From assembly GCA_902774015.1 (NCBI GenBank), contig CACYHB010000007.1, positions 24,902 through 88,901 on the forward strand: a DNA stretch of 64,000 nucleotides, in the 5' to 3' direction. This DNA is from Oscillospiraceae bacterium. GTDB lineage: Bacteria > Bacillota > Clostridia > Oscillospirales > Oscillospiraceae. The position numbers were made by a program, and so were the translations under genes. Of the stretch, positions 24,566 to 33,595 are shown piece by piece; position 1 is the first letter of the stretch, and each line of letters starts with the position of its first letter. A model generated the notes under the pieces. The model searched no databases. It had not been told where the DNA came from and saw nothing but the letters and a program-made list of their open reading frames with translations.

Positions 24566-25897
24566 ATGGACCGTTCCCGGCTGTGCTTTCTCGCGCTGCT
24601 GCGCTGCGCCCTGGGCGCCGCGCCCTCGGCTGAAATCGGCGCGCCGGGGGAGGAAGTGTTCCGCCTCGCCCAGACCCAGACGCTGCTGCCCGTGCTCGTC
24701 GATACGGCCGCGCGTCTCTGCGGGCCTGCCTGCGTCCCACCCGCTTACCGGCGGACCGCCGCCCGCCTGACTTCGTTCCAGACCGCGCAGAACGTCCTGT
24801 TTCAGAAGCTGCTCGACGGCCTGCTGGACGCGGGGCTTTCGCCCCTGTCGCTGCGCGGCGCGTCGGACCGGGTGCTCTTTCCCGCGGGGCTGCCCCTCCT
24901 CTGCGACGTGGAGGAGCTGGCCGTCCGGCCGGAGGAGCGGGAAGAATGCGAGCGCATCCTGCTGGATCACGGCCTCGCACCCGAGAACGGTGAACCAAAC
25001 GTGTTCTGCCGCCGGGAGAAGCGCCTCTGCGTCCGGCTCACGGTACTGCCCGACTTTCCCGTTTCCCGCCTGCTGACAGGCCCGGACGGCGCGCGCTGCC
25101 CCGTCCCCGCTCCGACGCCGCAGCTGCTGTGGCGGCTGCGCTGCGCCTCGGCAAATCTCTGCCGCGGCGGCGTCGGCCTCGCGGATCTGTGCGGGATCTG
25201 CCTGCTGGCCGAACGGTATGACGCGGAGATCGACTGGCCCGCCCTTCGGGAAGAGCTGGAAAGCGCCGGTCTCGAGGCTTTCGCTGCCGCCGTCTTTCAG
25301 ATCGGCCGGGAAACCCTGGGGCTGCAGACAAGGGAGCTCTTTCCGCAGATATCGGCCGGGCCGCTGCTCGACGCGATGCTGGAGGGCGGGGTCTACGGCT
25401 GCGAGGGCGATCTTCGCGCCTATGGCGTTGAAGAGGGCCGCCCCGGCGGGCAGATGAACACCTTCGCCTATCTCACGGCGCTGCGCGCCCTGATCGAGGG
25501 CGGACGCAGCCTGACGCTGACCGTCTCCGGCAGCAGCATGACGCCTTTCCTCTGCCCCCGGCGCGACCGGGTCCGGCTCTCTCCGCCGGAACGACCCCTG
25601 CGCCGCGGCGACGTCGTGTTTTACCAGCAGGGGGGCGGGCAGTTCATCCTGCACCGCATCCTGCGCGCTTACGGCGGCGCGGAGCCGCGCTTTGACATCG
25701 TGGGCGACGCCCAGACCGCCGTCGACCGCGGCGTCCGCCGGGAGCAGATTTTCGCTCTGGCTGTCGACGCCGAGCGCAAGGGCCGTCCGGCCGGACCGGG
25801 CCATTTCTGGTGGCGCTTTTTCGCCGGCCCATGGCTGCGGCTTCTGCCGCTGCGCCCCGTTCTTACGCGCCTTTACGCTGCGCTTCGGGGCAGATAG
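24566..25897 (+). CDS. Fusion of NTP_transf_5-like domain and S24/S26 signal-peptidase-like domain
   Basis: 443 residues. Residues 1-310 follow the nucleotidyltransferase family layout (LSPLSLRGASDRVLFPAGLP in place of the KG active-site loop), but the Asp-x-Asp pair is degraded to CDVEEL, so catalysis by this half is doubtful. From residue 318, TVSGSSMTPFL matches the catalytic Ser box of type I signal peptidases and RGDVVFYQ the next box. FILHRIL near residue 362 puts His where bacterial enzymes have Lys, as in SipW/eukaryotic-type peptidases; DIVGDAQTAVDRG matches the last conserved box. No membrane helix is obvious. It probably clips or handles the leader proteins. RBS AAAGGGG. Confidence 0.78.
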   Translation: MDRSRLCFLALLRCALGAAPSAEIGAPGEEVFRLAQTQTLLPVLVDTAARLCGPACVPPAYRRTAARLTSFQTAQNVLFQKLLDGLLDAGLSPLSLRGASDRVLFPAGLPLLCDVEELAVRPEEREECERILLDHGLAPENGEPNVFCRREKRLCVRLTVLPDFPVSRLLTGPDGARCPVPAPTPQLLWRLRCASANLCRGGVGLADLCGICLLAERYDAEIDWPALREELESAGLEAFAAAVFQIGRETLGLQTRELFPQISAGPLLDAMLEGGVYGCEGDLRAYGVEEGRPGGQMNTFAYLTALRALIEGGRSLTLTVSGSSMTPFLCPRRDRVRLSPPERPLRRGDVVFYQQGGGQFILHRILRAYGGAEPRFDIVGDAQTAVDRGVRREQIFALAVDAERKGRPAGPGHFWWRFFAGPWLRLLPLRPVLTRLYAALRGR

Positions 25898-25931
25898 AAC
25901 CCGGGCCGCTTTCAATCATTCGGAGTGAGCA

Positions 25932-27716
25932 ATGGATCAACATACAGACGAAAACAAAGCGTTTTTCAACTCCCTTCATACGCTGCGCGTCAAGATCAAG
26001 GACGGCACCTTCCATGAGATCCTGGAAGACTGGCGCTGGATCTTCTCCTACAGCAAGCGCTACAAGGGAGCCATCCTCTTCTACGTGCTGCTGGGCGTCT
26101 TCAGTACCTCGCTCGGCCTGGTGGCCAGCGTGGCCAGCAAGTATATGGTGGACATCATCACCGGCTATCAGACGGAGAAGCTGGGGATCTTCATCGGCCT
26201 GACCGTGGGCAGCGCCCTCTTCAGCCTGATCTTCTCCAACCTCATCGGCCGCATCTCCACCAAGCTCAGCATCGATATCAACAACGACATCCAGGCCGAT
26301 ATCTTCGACCAGATCATCGACGTGGACTGGAAGGCCATCAACAAGTATTCAAACGGCGATATCCTCAACCGCTTCAACGGCGACGTGGGCACGGTCAGCG
26401 GCAACGCCATCGGCTGGCTGCCCTCTATCATCATCTCCATCTACAACTTCATCGTCACCTTCTTCCTGATCTGGCACTACAACAAGGTCATGTCCCTGCT
26501 GGCCTTCGCCAGCGCGCCGATCATGCTGCTGATGAGCAAGTATCTGATCACCAAGCAGCGGGAATACTCCAAGAAGGTGCGCGAGACCAGCAGCGAGATG
26601 ATGAGCTTCGAGGTCGAGACCTTCTATAATTTTGACACCATCAAGTCCTTCGGCGTCATGGAGAGCTACGGCCGCAAGCTGCGCGACTGGCAGAAGAAGT
26701 TCAAGAAGCTCAGCCTGGACTACAATCTCTTCACCATCAAGACCGGCATCTTCATGTCCCTGATGGGCATGGTCATCCAGTACGCCGCCTTCGGCTACTG
26801 CCTGTTTTTGATGTGGACCCACCAGATCACCTACGGCACCATGACGCTCTTCCTCGAACAGAGGGGGAGACTCGCCGGCGCTTTCAACAGCGTGGTCGGC
26901 ATCATCCCCTCCTTCCTGACAAGCTCCGTCTCCGCCCACCGCATCCGCGAGCTCATCGATCTGCCCCGGGAACGTCACATCCCCGAGAGCGAGGAGCTGC
27001 GGGAACTGGCCGAGGAGGGCGTGGAGGTGCGGATGACGGACGTGAGCTTCGCCTATCTGGAGGGCCAGCAGGTCATCCAAAACTCCGATTTCCGCGCCGC
27101 GCCCGGGGAGATCGTGGCGCTGGTCGGCCCCTCCGGCGAGGGGAAGACCACCATGATCCGCCTGATGCTCGGCCTGATCCGGCCCGATGAGGGCGTGGCC
27201 CTGCTTCGCGGCAGCGATGGCAGGGAAGTGGAGATGAACGCGGACAGCCGCTATCTCTTCTCCTACGTGCCCCAGGGCAACACCGTCCTGTCGGGCACCG
27301 TGGCCGAGAACATGCGCATGGTAAAGGAGGACGCCACCGACGAGGAGATCGTCGAGGCGCTGAAGATCGCCTGCGCCTGGGATTTTGTCTCCAAGATGCC
27401 GGAGGGCATCAACTGCAAGATCGGCGAGCGCGGCCGCGGCTTCTCCGAAGGCCAGGCCCAGCGCATCGCCATCGCCCGCGCCGTCCTGCGCGACGCGCCG
27501 ATCCTGCTGCTGGACGAGGCCACCTCCGCGCTTGACGTGACCACCGAGCGCCAGGTGCTGCGCAACATCGTGCAGCGCAGGCCCAACAAGGTCTGCATCG
27601 TGACTACCCACCGCCCCACGGTCATCAATCTCTGCCAGCGGGTCTACCGCGTGATGGAGACCCACGTCACCGAGCTGAGCGAGGAGGAGTCCAGCCGTAT
27701 GGTCATGGACTTCTGA
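25932..27716 (+). CDS. ABC exporter half-transporter (fused permease and ATPase)
   Basis: 594 residues. Residues about 30-330 form a six-helix type I exporter domain. The ATPase has GPSGEGKTT (Walker A), a Q-loop in YVPQGNTVLSG, a divergent signature FSEGQAQRI, Walker B with ILLLDEATSALD and an H-loop TTHRPT. There is no N-terminal C39 peptidase domain, so leader cleavage would have to come from elsewhere, plausibly the S26-like fusion 34 nt upstream. Presumed to export the mature product as a homodimer. Confidence 0.92.
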   Translation: MDQHTDENKAFFNSLHTLRVKIKDGTFHEILEDWRWIFSYSKRYKGAILFYVLLGVFSTSLGLVASVASKYMVDIITGYQTEKLGIFIGLTVGSALFSLIFSNLIGRISTKLSIDINNDIQADIFDQIIDVDWKAINKYSNGDILNRFNGDVGTVSGNAIGWLPSIIISIYNFIVTFFLIWHYNKVMSLLAFASAPIMLLMSKYLITKQREYSKKVRETSSEMMSFEVETFYNFDTIKSFGVMESYGRKLRDWQKKFKKLSLDYNLFTIKTGIFMSLMGMVIQYAAFGYCLFLMWTHQITYGTMTLFLEQRGRLAGAFNSVVGIIPSFLTSSVSAHRIRELIDLPRERHIPESEELRELAEEGVEVRMTDVSFAYLEGQQVIQNSDFRAAPGEIVALVGPSGEGKTTMIRLMLGLIRPDEGVALLRGSDGREVEMNADSRYLFSYVPQGNTVLSGTVAENMRMVKEDATDEEIVEALKIACAWDFVSKMPEGINCKIGERGRGFSEGQAQRIAIARAVLRDAPILLLDEATSALDVTTERQVLRNIVQRRPNKVCIVTTHRPTVINLCQRVYRVMETHVTELSEEESSRMVMDF

Positions 27717-27730
27717 GCGGAGGGACGAGC

Positions 27731-28483
27731 ATGATCGACCTGCACACCCACATCCTCCCCGGTGTGGACGACGGCTCCCAGAGTATGGAGATGTCGCTGG
27801 AGATGCTGCACATGGCAGCCCAGAGCGGCGTGGACCGGATCGTGGCCACACCGCACTGCAACATACCCTTTGAATTTGATAACTATCTCTCCCCCGAGAT
27901 GGAGGAGCTCTGGGAAGAGCTGAAGCTTGCGAAAGAAGAGGCCGGCATCCCCATCGAACTTCTGCACGGGATGGAAATCTTTGCAACGCCGGAGCTGCCG
28001 GAGCTTCTGGAGGAAAACCGCGTATGGACGCTCAGCGGCACCCGCTATTTCCTGACGGAGTTCAGCTTCAACGAAAACCCAGATTTCGTCCTGGACATTC
28101 TGGAGCAGTGCACGGAGCTGGGCTACCGCCCGGTGATCGCCCACCCGGAACGCTACTTCTTCATCCAGGACGATCCGCAGCTGGCCTATGAGCTCTGCGT
28201 GGCCGGATATCCGCTGCAGCTGAACAAGGGCAGCCTGCTGGGACGCTTCGGCCCCGCACCCCGGCGCTGCGCGGAGCTGCTGATGGATCACGGCCTGGCC
28301 GCCTGCGTGGCCAGCGACGCCCACCGCCCCTGGCAGCGCAGCACCTACATGGGGGAGATCCGGGATTTCCTGAATGCGGAATTCGGGGAAAACTATCAGA
28401 AACTGCTGCTGGAGATCAACCCGGAGCGGATCCTGCGCGGCGAAGAGCTGCTGGGATACGAGCCGATCTCTTTCCTGAAATAA
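27731..28483 (+). CDS. cpsB: CpsB/YwqE-type tyrosine phosphatase (PHP fold)
   Basis: 250 residues. DLHTHILPGVDDGS at the N-terminus is the metal-binding signature of the manganese-dependent PHP-fold phosphatases that dephosphorylate BY-kinases. ATPHCN, HPERY and ASDAHRP supply the remaining metal-binding residues. It sits 14 nt after the ABC exporter and just before the two kinases it would reverse, forming a capsule control set. Confidence 0.92.
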   Translation: MIDLHTHILPGVDDGSQSMEMSLEMLHMAAQSGVDRIVATPHCNIPFEFDNYLSPEMEELWEELKLAKEEAGIPIELLHGMEIFATPELPELLEENRVWTLSGTRYFLTEFSFNENPDFVLDILEQCTELGYRPVIAHPERYFFIQDDPQLAYELCVAGYPLQLNKGSLLGRFGPAPRRCAELLMDHGLAACVASDAHRPWQRSTYMGEIRDFLNAEFGENYQKLLLEINPERILRGEELLGYEPISFLK

Positions 28484-28523
28484 AGAGCCTTTCTGAAAGA
28501 ATTGTGATTGGAGAAAGCATGGC

Positions 28524-29393
28524 ATGAAAAAACTGAGAATTGCGATCGTTGTGTTCTTCGTCATCGTGGCGGCGATCTTCGGCGTTCGTCGGGTACATGA
28601 GGAGCTGACTGCCGACTACTCCGCGCCGGTGATCCAGTCCATCAACGACCATATCGAGGCCAGTGTCAAGGTCACGGACCAGGAACTCCTGGTGGGCATG
28701 GGCACCGGCGACAATCTGGACGGCAACGTCAACGAGACGCTGATGGTGGTGTCCAAGTCCAAGTTCATCCAGAAGGGCACCCGCTACGTCAATTACGCCG
28801 CCTTTGACCAGAGCAACAACGTCGGCACCTACACGAGGGTGCTGACCTACACGGATTATGTGTCGCCCCATTTTTCGATCCATGAGCCGCTGGTTTTTCT
28901 GGCGGGAAGCTCCCAGACGGATATTCTGCGCAACGTCGAAGCCTATGACTGTCTGGACGGCAACATCACCTCCCAGATCATGCTGACCTGGGGCGCGTCG
29001 CAGCCCATCAGCGAGAGTGCACAGGCGCAGACGATCAACCTGCAGGTGACCAACAGCGCCGGCGATACCAGCACACTGGAGCTCCAGGCCCTGTCGGAGG
29101 ACTATGAAACCTACTACCGGCAGTCCCCCCATCTGAAGGACTATGTGATCTACGTTAAAGTGGGGGAGCAGCCCGATTACCGCTCCTATATCGACGGGAT
29201 CTGGAACGGTTCGAAACGCGCCTTGAAGGACACGGAATTTGATGTGAACACCGATTTCCAGATCGACAGCAGCGCCGTGGATCTCTATACCCCCGGCAGT
29301 TACACCGTGACCTATTCCCTGAGCCGGGCGCTGGCGGACGGGACCCGCCAACCGCTGGGAACGACGGTCATGTACGTGGAGGTGGAGGAATAA
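28524..29393 (+). CDS. Membrane-anchored protein with Ig-like/cadherin-like repeats
   Basis: 289 residues: a short cytoplasmic start, one membrane segment (residues 5-22), then an extracellular region with two copies of an immunoglobulin-like signature, DNLDGNVNETL and DCLDGNITSQI, as in bacterial DUF5011/HYR-type domains. A further beta-rich part ends TPGSYTVTYSLS. It is between CpsB and a BY-kinase, so it may help organise the capsule machinery outside the membrane. Exact role unknown. Confidence 0.7.
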   Translation: MKKLRIAIVVFFVIVAAIFGVRRVHEELTADYSAPVIQSINDHIEASVKVTDQELLVGMGTGDNLDGNVNETLMVVSKSKFIQKGTRYVNYAAFDQSNNVGTYTRVLTYTDYVSPHFSIHEPLVFLAGSSQTDILRNVEAYDCLDGNITSQIMLTWGASQPISESAQAQTINLQVTNSAGDTSTLELQALSEDYETYYRQSPHLKDYVIYVKVGEQPDYRSYIDGIWNGSKRALKDTEFDVNTDFQIDSSAVDLYTPGSYTVTYSLSRALADGTRQPLGTTVMYVEVEE

Positions 29394-29396
29394 AAC

Positions 29397-31055
29397 ATGA
29401 ATAACGACGATTTTTCCTCTGTCATTGAGCGGCTGGACCTGTACAGCATGCTCCGGGACGTGGTCCGGAACCTCTGGGCGATCATCCTCGCCGCGGCGGC
29501 AGTGGCCATGATCGTGAACATGAATGTCCGCTCCGATTTCCAGAGCACCTACTCCACCACGGCGACCTTCGTCGTGACCTCCAAGACCTCCAGCAATTAC
29601 GCCTACAGCAATCTGTCCGCGGCGTCCTCCATGGCGGACAGCTTCACGAACATCCTCAACAGCCGCCTGCTGCGAAAAAAGGTCTGCGAGGATCTGGGTA
29701 TTTCCTCCTTCAACGCCAGAACAAGCGCCAACGTGATCCAGGGCACCAATCTGATGACCCTGCAGGTCACGGCGGACTCCCCCTGGAATACCTACCGTAT
29801 CATCCGCTCCATCATGAAAAACATCGGCGGCCTGACCCAATACGTCTCCGACGACATGGTGATGGAAGTGCTGCAGGAGCCGCCCGTTCCCACGGGCGCC
29901 GACGCGTCCTTCTCTGCCTTCAATCAGACGAGAGAGGCGTTCCTGGTTGCGTTTTTCGTCGTTGCGCTGGCTTTTATGTATCTTTCGTATATGAAAGCGA
30001 CGATCAAGAGCGAAAAGGACATGGAGGACAAGCTCGACGCCAAGAGCCTCGGCATGGTGTACTACGACCCCACCTACCGCTCTCTGGGCGCACTCCTCCG
30101 GAGGGAAAAAAACCGGCACATCATCACCGACATTGCCGCGCCTTTTGAATTTGTGGAGCGCTATAAGAAGATCAGCGCGAATATCTCCGCCAAGGCGCAG
30201 CAGTCCGGCGCCAGGATCATCCTGGTCACCAGCCTGCGGGAGCATGAGGGCAAATCCACGGTTTCGGCGAACCTGGCCCTGTCCCTGGCCCAGCAGTCCT
30301 ACTCCGTGCTGCTGATCGACGGCGATATGCGCAGACCGACGCAGAACCATGTTTTCCTCAAGGCAAAGGACAAGCTGCAGCATTCTCTGGTGGATCTGCT
30401 GCAGGGAAAGGCCAGCATGGCCGAGGCCCTTCGCTATGACGCCGAGCGCGGCATCCGGCTTTTGCTCAACGACAGGAACTACCCCAACTCCACGGACATC
30501 GTCTCTTCTCCCATGATGGAGAAGCTCTTGAACGTGGCCTCGAAGCATTTTGACTACGTGATCGTCGACTCGCCGCCCATGTCCCTGATGGCGGACGCCG
30601 AGGTCCTGGCGGATCGTGCGGATCTGAGCGTTCTCGTGGTGCGCTACGACCACTCCCTGGCGCCGGAGCTGAACGACGCCATCGACTCTCTGCGCGACTG
30701 CCGCGCGGAATTTGCCGGCTGCGTCCTCAACGAGGTGCAGACCATGCCCGGCATGCGGCACACCGTCGGCGGCTACGGCGGCTACGGGCGCTACTCGCAT
30801 TACCGCCGTTACGGCGATTACAACGCCTACGGCCACTATGCCACGCAGAACGAGGACAGCGGCAGCGAGCGGAAAAACCGTTCCGAGCGCAGAGACAGCG
30901 GCAACTCCCGGAGTCGGAGCGGCAGTGCGTCTCCCCGCAGCGGCAGCAGATCTGCCGTGCGCAGCGGCAGGGAAAAGAAAAACAGCGCCCCGGCAGACGC
31001 GGCGATGCCCGAGATCTCCGGTGAAACTGAGAATCAGGGAGGTGAGCAGGTATGA
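29397..31055 (+). CDS. Wzz-BY-kinase fusion, copy 1
   Basis: 552 residues. The N-terminal Wzz chain-length domain has two membrane segments (about residues 25-45 and 180-200). The cytoplasmic kinase has SLREHEGKSTVSANLALSL (Walker A), LLIDGDMRRP (A') and VIVDSPPMS (B). The C-terminus has GGYGGYGRYSHYRRYGDY, a tyrosine cluster for autophosphorylation, then a long Ser/Arg-rich tail of about 70 residues that is unusual for the family. It overlaps the next kinase by 4 nt. Unlike typical Firmicutes, membrane activator and kinase are one chain. Confidence 0.92.
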   Translation: MNNDDFSSVIERLDLYSMLRDVVRNLWAIILAAAAVAMIVNMNVRSDFQSTYSTTATFVVTSKTSSNYAYSNLSAASSMADSFTNILNSRLLRKKVCEDLGISSFNARTSANVIQGTNLMTLQVTADSPWNTYRIIRSIMKNIGGLTQYVSDDMVMEVLQEPPVPTGADASFSAFNQTREAFLVAFFVVALAFMYLSYMKATIKSEKDMEDKLDAKSLGMVYYDPTYRSLGALLRREKNRHIITDIAAPFEFVERYKKISANISAKAQQSGARIILVTSLREHEGKSTVSANLALSLAQQSYSVLLIDGDMRRPTQNHVFLKAKDKLQHSLVDLLQGKASMAEALRYDAERGIRLLLNDRNYPNSTDIVSSPMMEKLLNVASKHFDYVIVDSPPMSLMADAEVLADRADLSVLVVRYDHSLAPELNDAIDSLRDCRAEFAGCVLNEVQTMPGMRHTVGGYGGYGRYSHYRRYGDYNAYGHYATQNEDSGSERKNRSERRDSGNSRSRSGSASPRSGSRSAVRSGREKKNSAPADAAMPEISGETENQGGEQV

Positions 31056-32470
31056 ATGAGAGCGTTCCCGTAAAAACTGATGAAGTGGAACAGCTGGACA
31101 TCGTCTCCTTCCTGTTCGACGCCCTGCACCGCCTGCGCAGCTTCTGGTGGATCATCCTGCTGCTGACGGTCGTTTTCGCAGGCGCATTTTATTACCGCTC
31201 GAGTGTGAGTTATGTGCCGAACTATGTGGCGGAGTGCACTGTATCCGTGGAAATCGTCAACGGCGGCACCTATTCCAACCAGAACACCGCCCGCCAGATG
31301 GGCGTGGTCTTCCCCTATATCCTCACCAGCGGCGCCCTGTCCGACGTGATCGCCAACGACCTGGGGACGGACGGTGTGCCGGGCTCAATCTCCGTCAACG
31401 CCATTGAAGGCACAAACCTGCTGACCATCTCCGTGAGCGGAAGCGATCCGGAGATGACATACCGGATCCTGCAGTCTGTGCTGAAAAACTATCCCGAGGT
31501 GGCCCAGTACGTGGTGGGTCAGACCAAGCTCACGCTCATCGACGACAGCGGCGTACCCGGCGATAGCGGCAGAGAATCCGTGCTGCGCGGTTCGGCGACC
31601 AAGGGCGCCGTGGTGGGCTTCATGATCGGCCTGGTGCTGCTGGTTTTGTACACGGTCAGCTCCCGTACGGTACGCACGGAGGAAGATCTTCGGGCCTTGT
31701 TCAATGTTCCCTGCCTCGGTACGCTTCCTGTCTGCAAAAAGAAAAAGCGCAGCCGCAATGTCAGCAGGGAGATCAACATCCTCTATGACACGAACCAGGG
31801 CGCCTATATTGAAGCGATGCGTCTGATCCGCACGAGGCTGGAGCGCCAGATGGGCGACAAGCAGGTGCTGATGGTCACAAGCTCCATCCCCGGCGAGGGC
31901 AAATCCACCGTGGCGGCCAACCTGGCTGTGTCCATGGCGAAGAAGAACAAACGGGTCGTGCTGGTGGACTGCGACCTGCGCAATCCTACCCAGGGCAAGC
32001 TCTTCAATCTCCAGGGCGGCAACGCCGGCCTCGTCTCCGTGCTCACGGGAAAGGCCCGGCTGGAAGAAGCGCTGGTGGAAATCAGCGACAAGGGCGGCCC
32101 TCTGGGGCTGACCCTGCTGCCCGGCAGCGATAAAGAATCCCGCCTCGTGGAGATCATGGGCAGCGAAGCCATGAGCCAGATGGTGGAGGAACTGAAAAAA
32201 CAGGCGGACGTGGTCATCCTGGATACGCCGCCCTCCGCCATGCTGGTGGACGCAACGCTTCTGTCCCGCCATGTGGACGGGGTGGCCTATGTGGTGATGA
32301 GCGACTTTGCGAAGCGGCGCTTCATCTACAAAGGGATGGAAGAGCTGAGCAACAACGGCGTGCCGATCTTCGGCTGCATCCTCAACGGCGGCAAGAAGCA
32401 TTCCGGCCGCGGCTACGGTTACGGCTACTACGGCTACGGCTACGGTTACGGTTCCAAGAGCAAATCCTGA
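31052..32470 (+). CDS. Wzz-BY-kinase fusion, copy 2
   Basis: 472 residues with the same order as the preceding gene: Wzz domain with two membrane segments (about 30-50 and 185-205), Walker A in SSIPGEGKSTVAANLAV, A' in LVDCDLRNP, B in VILDTPPSAM, and a pure Gly/Tyr tail (GYGYGYYGYGYGYG). Two kinases in tandem may form mixed rings or serve different polysaccharides. GGAGG before the ATG; it overlaps copy 1. Confidence 0.93.
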   Translation: MNESVPVKTDEVEQLDIVSFLFDALHRLRSFWWIILLLTVVFAGAFYYRSSVSYVPNYVAECTVSVEIVNGGTYSNQNTARQMGVVFPYILTSGALSDVIANDLGTDGVPGSISVNAIEGTNLLTISVSGSDPEMTYRILQSVLKNYPEVAQYVVGQTKLTLIDDSGVPGDSGRESVLRGSATKGAVVGFMIGLVLLVLYTVSSRTVRTEEDLRALFNVPCLGTLPVCKKKKRSRNVSREINILYDTNQGAYIEAMRLIRTRLERQMGDKQVLMVTSSIPGEGKSTVAANLAVSMAKKNKRVVLVDCDLRNPTQGKLFNLQGGNAGLVSVLTGKARLEEALVEISDKGGPLGLTLLPGSDKESRLVEIMGSEAMSQMVEELKKQADVVILDTPPSAMLVDATLLSRHVDGVAYVVMSDFAKRRFIYKGMEELSNNGVPIFGCILNGGKKHSGRGYGYGYYGYGYGYGSKSKS

Positions 32471-32505
32471 GCACAGGCTTCTCGGAAAAAGAGGTGTGAG
32501 AGAAG

Positions 32506-33552
32506 ATCAAAAACGGACATGACAAAAAGCATGGCGGAGCGGGGAGAAAGCGCTCGCCCCTCCTGGTGATCCTGTTTCTCTTCCTCATGCTGGTGCTCAT
32601 TGCGACGCTGGCGATCGGCTGGATGATGAGCCACAGCCTCAACCGGATCGGACGCGTGGATCTGGAGAAGGAGCAGCAGACCTGGATCGCGCCCGAAGAG
32701 GTACGGCAGAGCGAGACGGCGGCTGCTCCGGCCGAGGAGACTGAGAGCGCCCCGGAACTGATCTGGACCCGGCCGGAAGTGAAGGAAAAAACCCAAAACA
32801 TCCAGAACATCCTGCTGATCGGCCAGGACCGGCGCCCCGGCGAGGGACGCGCCCGCTCGGACAGCATGATCCTCTGCAGCTTCAACGCGGATACTGGCAA
32901 GATCATCCTGACTTCCCTGATGCGCGACATGTACGTGCCGTTTCCCGGCGATTATATCGACAACCGCATCAACGCGGCCTATCCCATCGGCGGGATGAGC
33001 TTTCTGGATCAGCTGATCGAGGAGGACTTCGGCGTGCACGTCGACGGCAACGTGGAGGTGGATTTCGACGGCTTTCTCCAGGCAATGGCGATGCTGGCCC
33101 CGCTGGACATCGAGCTGAAATCCTACGAGGTCGGCTATATGAACAACGGGAACGACTGGCACATGCAAGAGGGAGTCAATTCCATGAATGCGGAGCAGCT
33201 GCTCCGCTACGCGCGTATGCGCTACGCCGGCCACGGCGACTGGGAGCGGACCGAGCGGCAGAGAGTCGTCCTGCGGGCTGCCTTTGAAAAGGTAAAGGGC
33301 CTGAGCATCCGGGAACTGACCGAGCTCGCCGACGCGCTGCTGCCGAATTTTACCACCGATCTGACGAATCCGGAGATCCTGCGCTATGTGTACCTGCTGG
33401 TCACCCGGCGGATGAGCATCGGAGAGACCTACCGGCTGCCGGTGGACGGCAGCTATACCGAGCAGAGCATCCGCGGGATGGCGGTGCTGGTGCCGGATCT
33501 GGAGCAGAACAGCGAGTATCTTCACGCGTATATCTATGGAAGCCAACCATAA
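32506..33552 (+). CDS. LytR-CpsA-Psr (LCP) family ligase, probable AUC start
   Basis: LCP enzymes transfer polysaccharide or teichoic acid from undecaprenyl diphosphate to peptidoglycan. Seen: one membrane helix, then NILLIGQDRRPGEGRARSD, LTSLMRDMYVPFPG (conserved Arg) and LLRYARMRYAGHGDWERTERQ. The first canonical start is GTG at 32566, inside the membrane helix and without a ribosome site. Reading upstream to the in-frame TGA at 32497 gives a Lys/Arg-rich head (NGHDKKHGGAGRKRS) that fits positive-inside topology, and ATC at 32506 has AAAGAGGTG 9 nt before it. The AUC start is therefore proposed, not certain. Confidence 0.85.
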   Translation: MKNGHDKKHGGAGRKRSPLLVILFLFLMLVLIATLAIGWMMSHSLNRIGRVDLEKEQQTWIAPEEVRQSETAAAPAEETESAPELIWTRPEVKEKTQNIQNILLIGQDRRPGEGRARSDSMILCSFNADTGKIILTSLMRDMYVPFPGDYIDNRINAAYPIGGMSFLDQLIEEDFGVHVDGNVEVDFDGFLQAMAMLAPLDIELKSYEVGYMNNGNDWHMQEGVNSMNAEQLLRYARMRYAGHGDWERTERQRVVLRAAFEKVKGLSIRELTELADALLPNFTTDLTNPEILRYVYLLVTRRMSIGETYRLPVDGSYTEQSIRGMAVLVPDLEQNSEYLHAYIYGSQP

Positions 33553-33557
33553 GAAAC

Positions 33558-33585
33558 CTCCCGGCAGAACGGAGTCTGCCGGGAG
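33558..33585. terminator. Bidirectional terminator between LCP gene and gene C
   Basis: Stem CTCCCGGCAGA / TCTGCCGGGAG with a 6-nt loop, followed by ATTTT on the plus strand and preceded by AAGAAA, so it can serve both convergent genes. Confidence 0.75.
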
Positions 33586-33595
33586 ATTTTACGTT

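Noticed and set aside
19517-27716. Lasso peptide cluster
   Set aside because: HPrK-, PqqD- and NTase-like genes fit paeninodin-type clusters, but there is no asparagine-synthetase-like cyclase and no transglutaminase-like protease, and the substrates are about 140 residues long.
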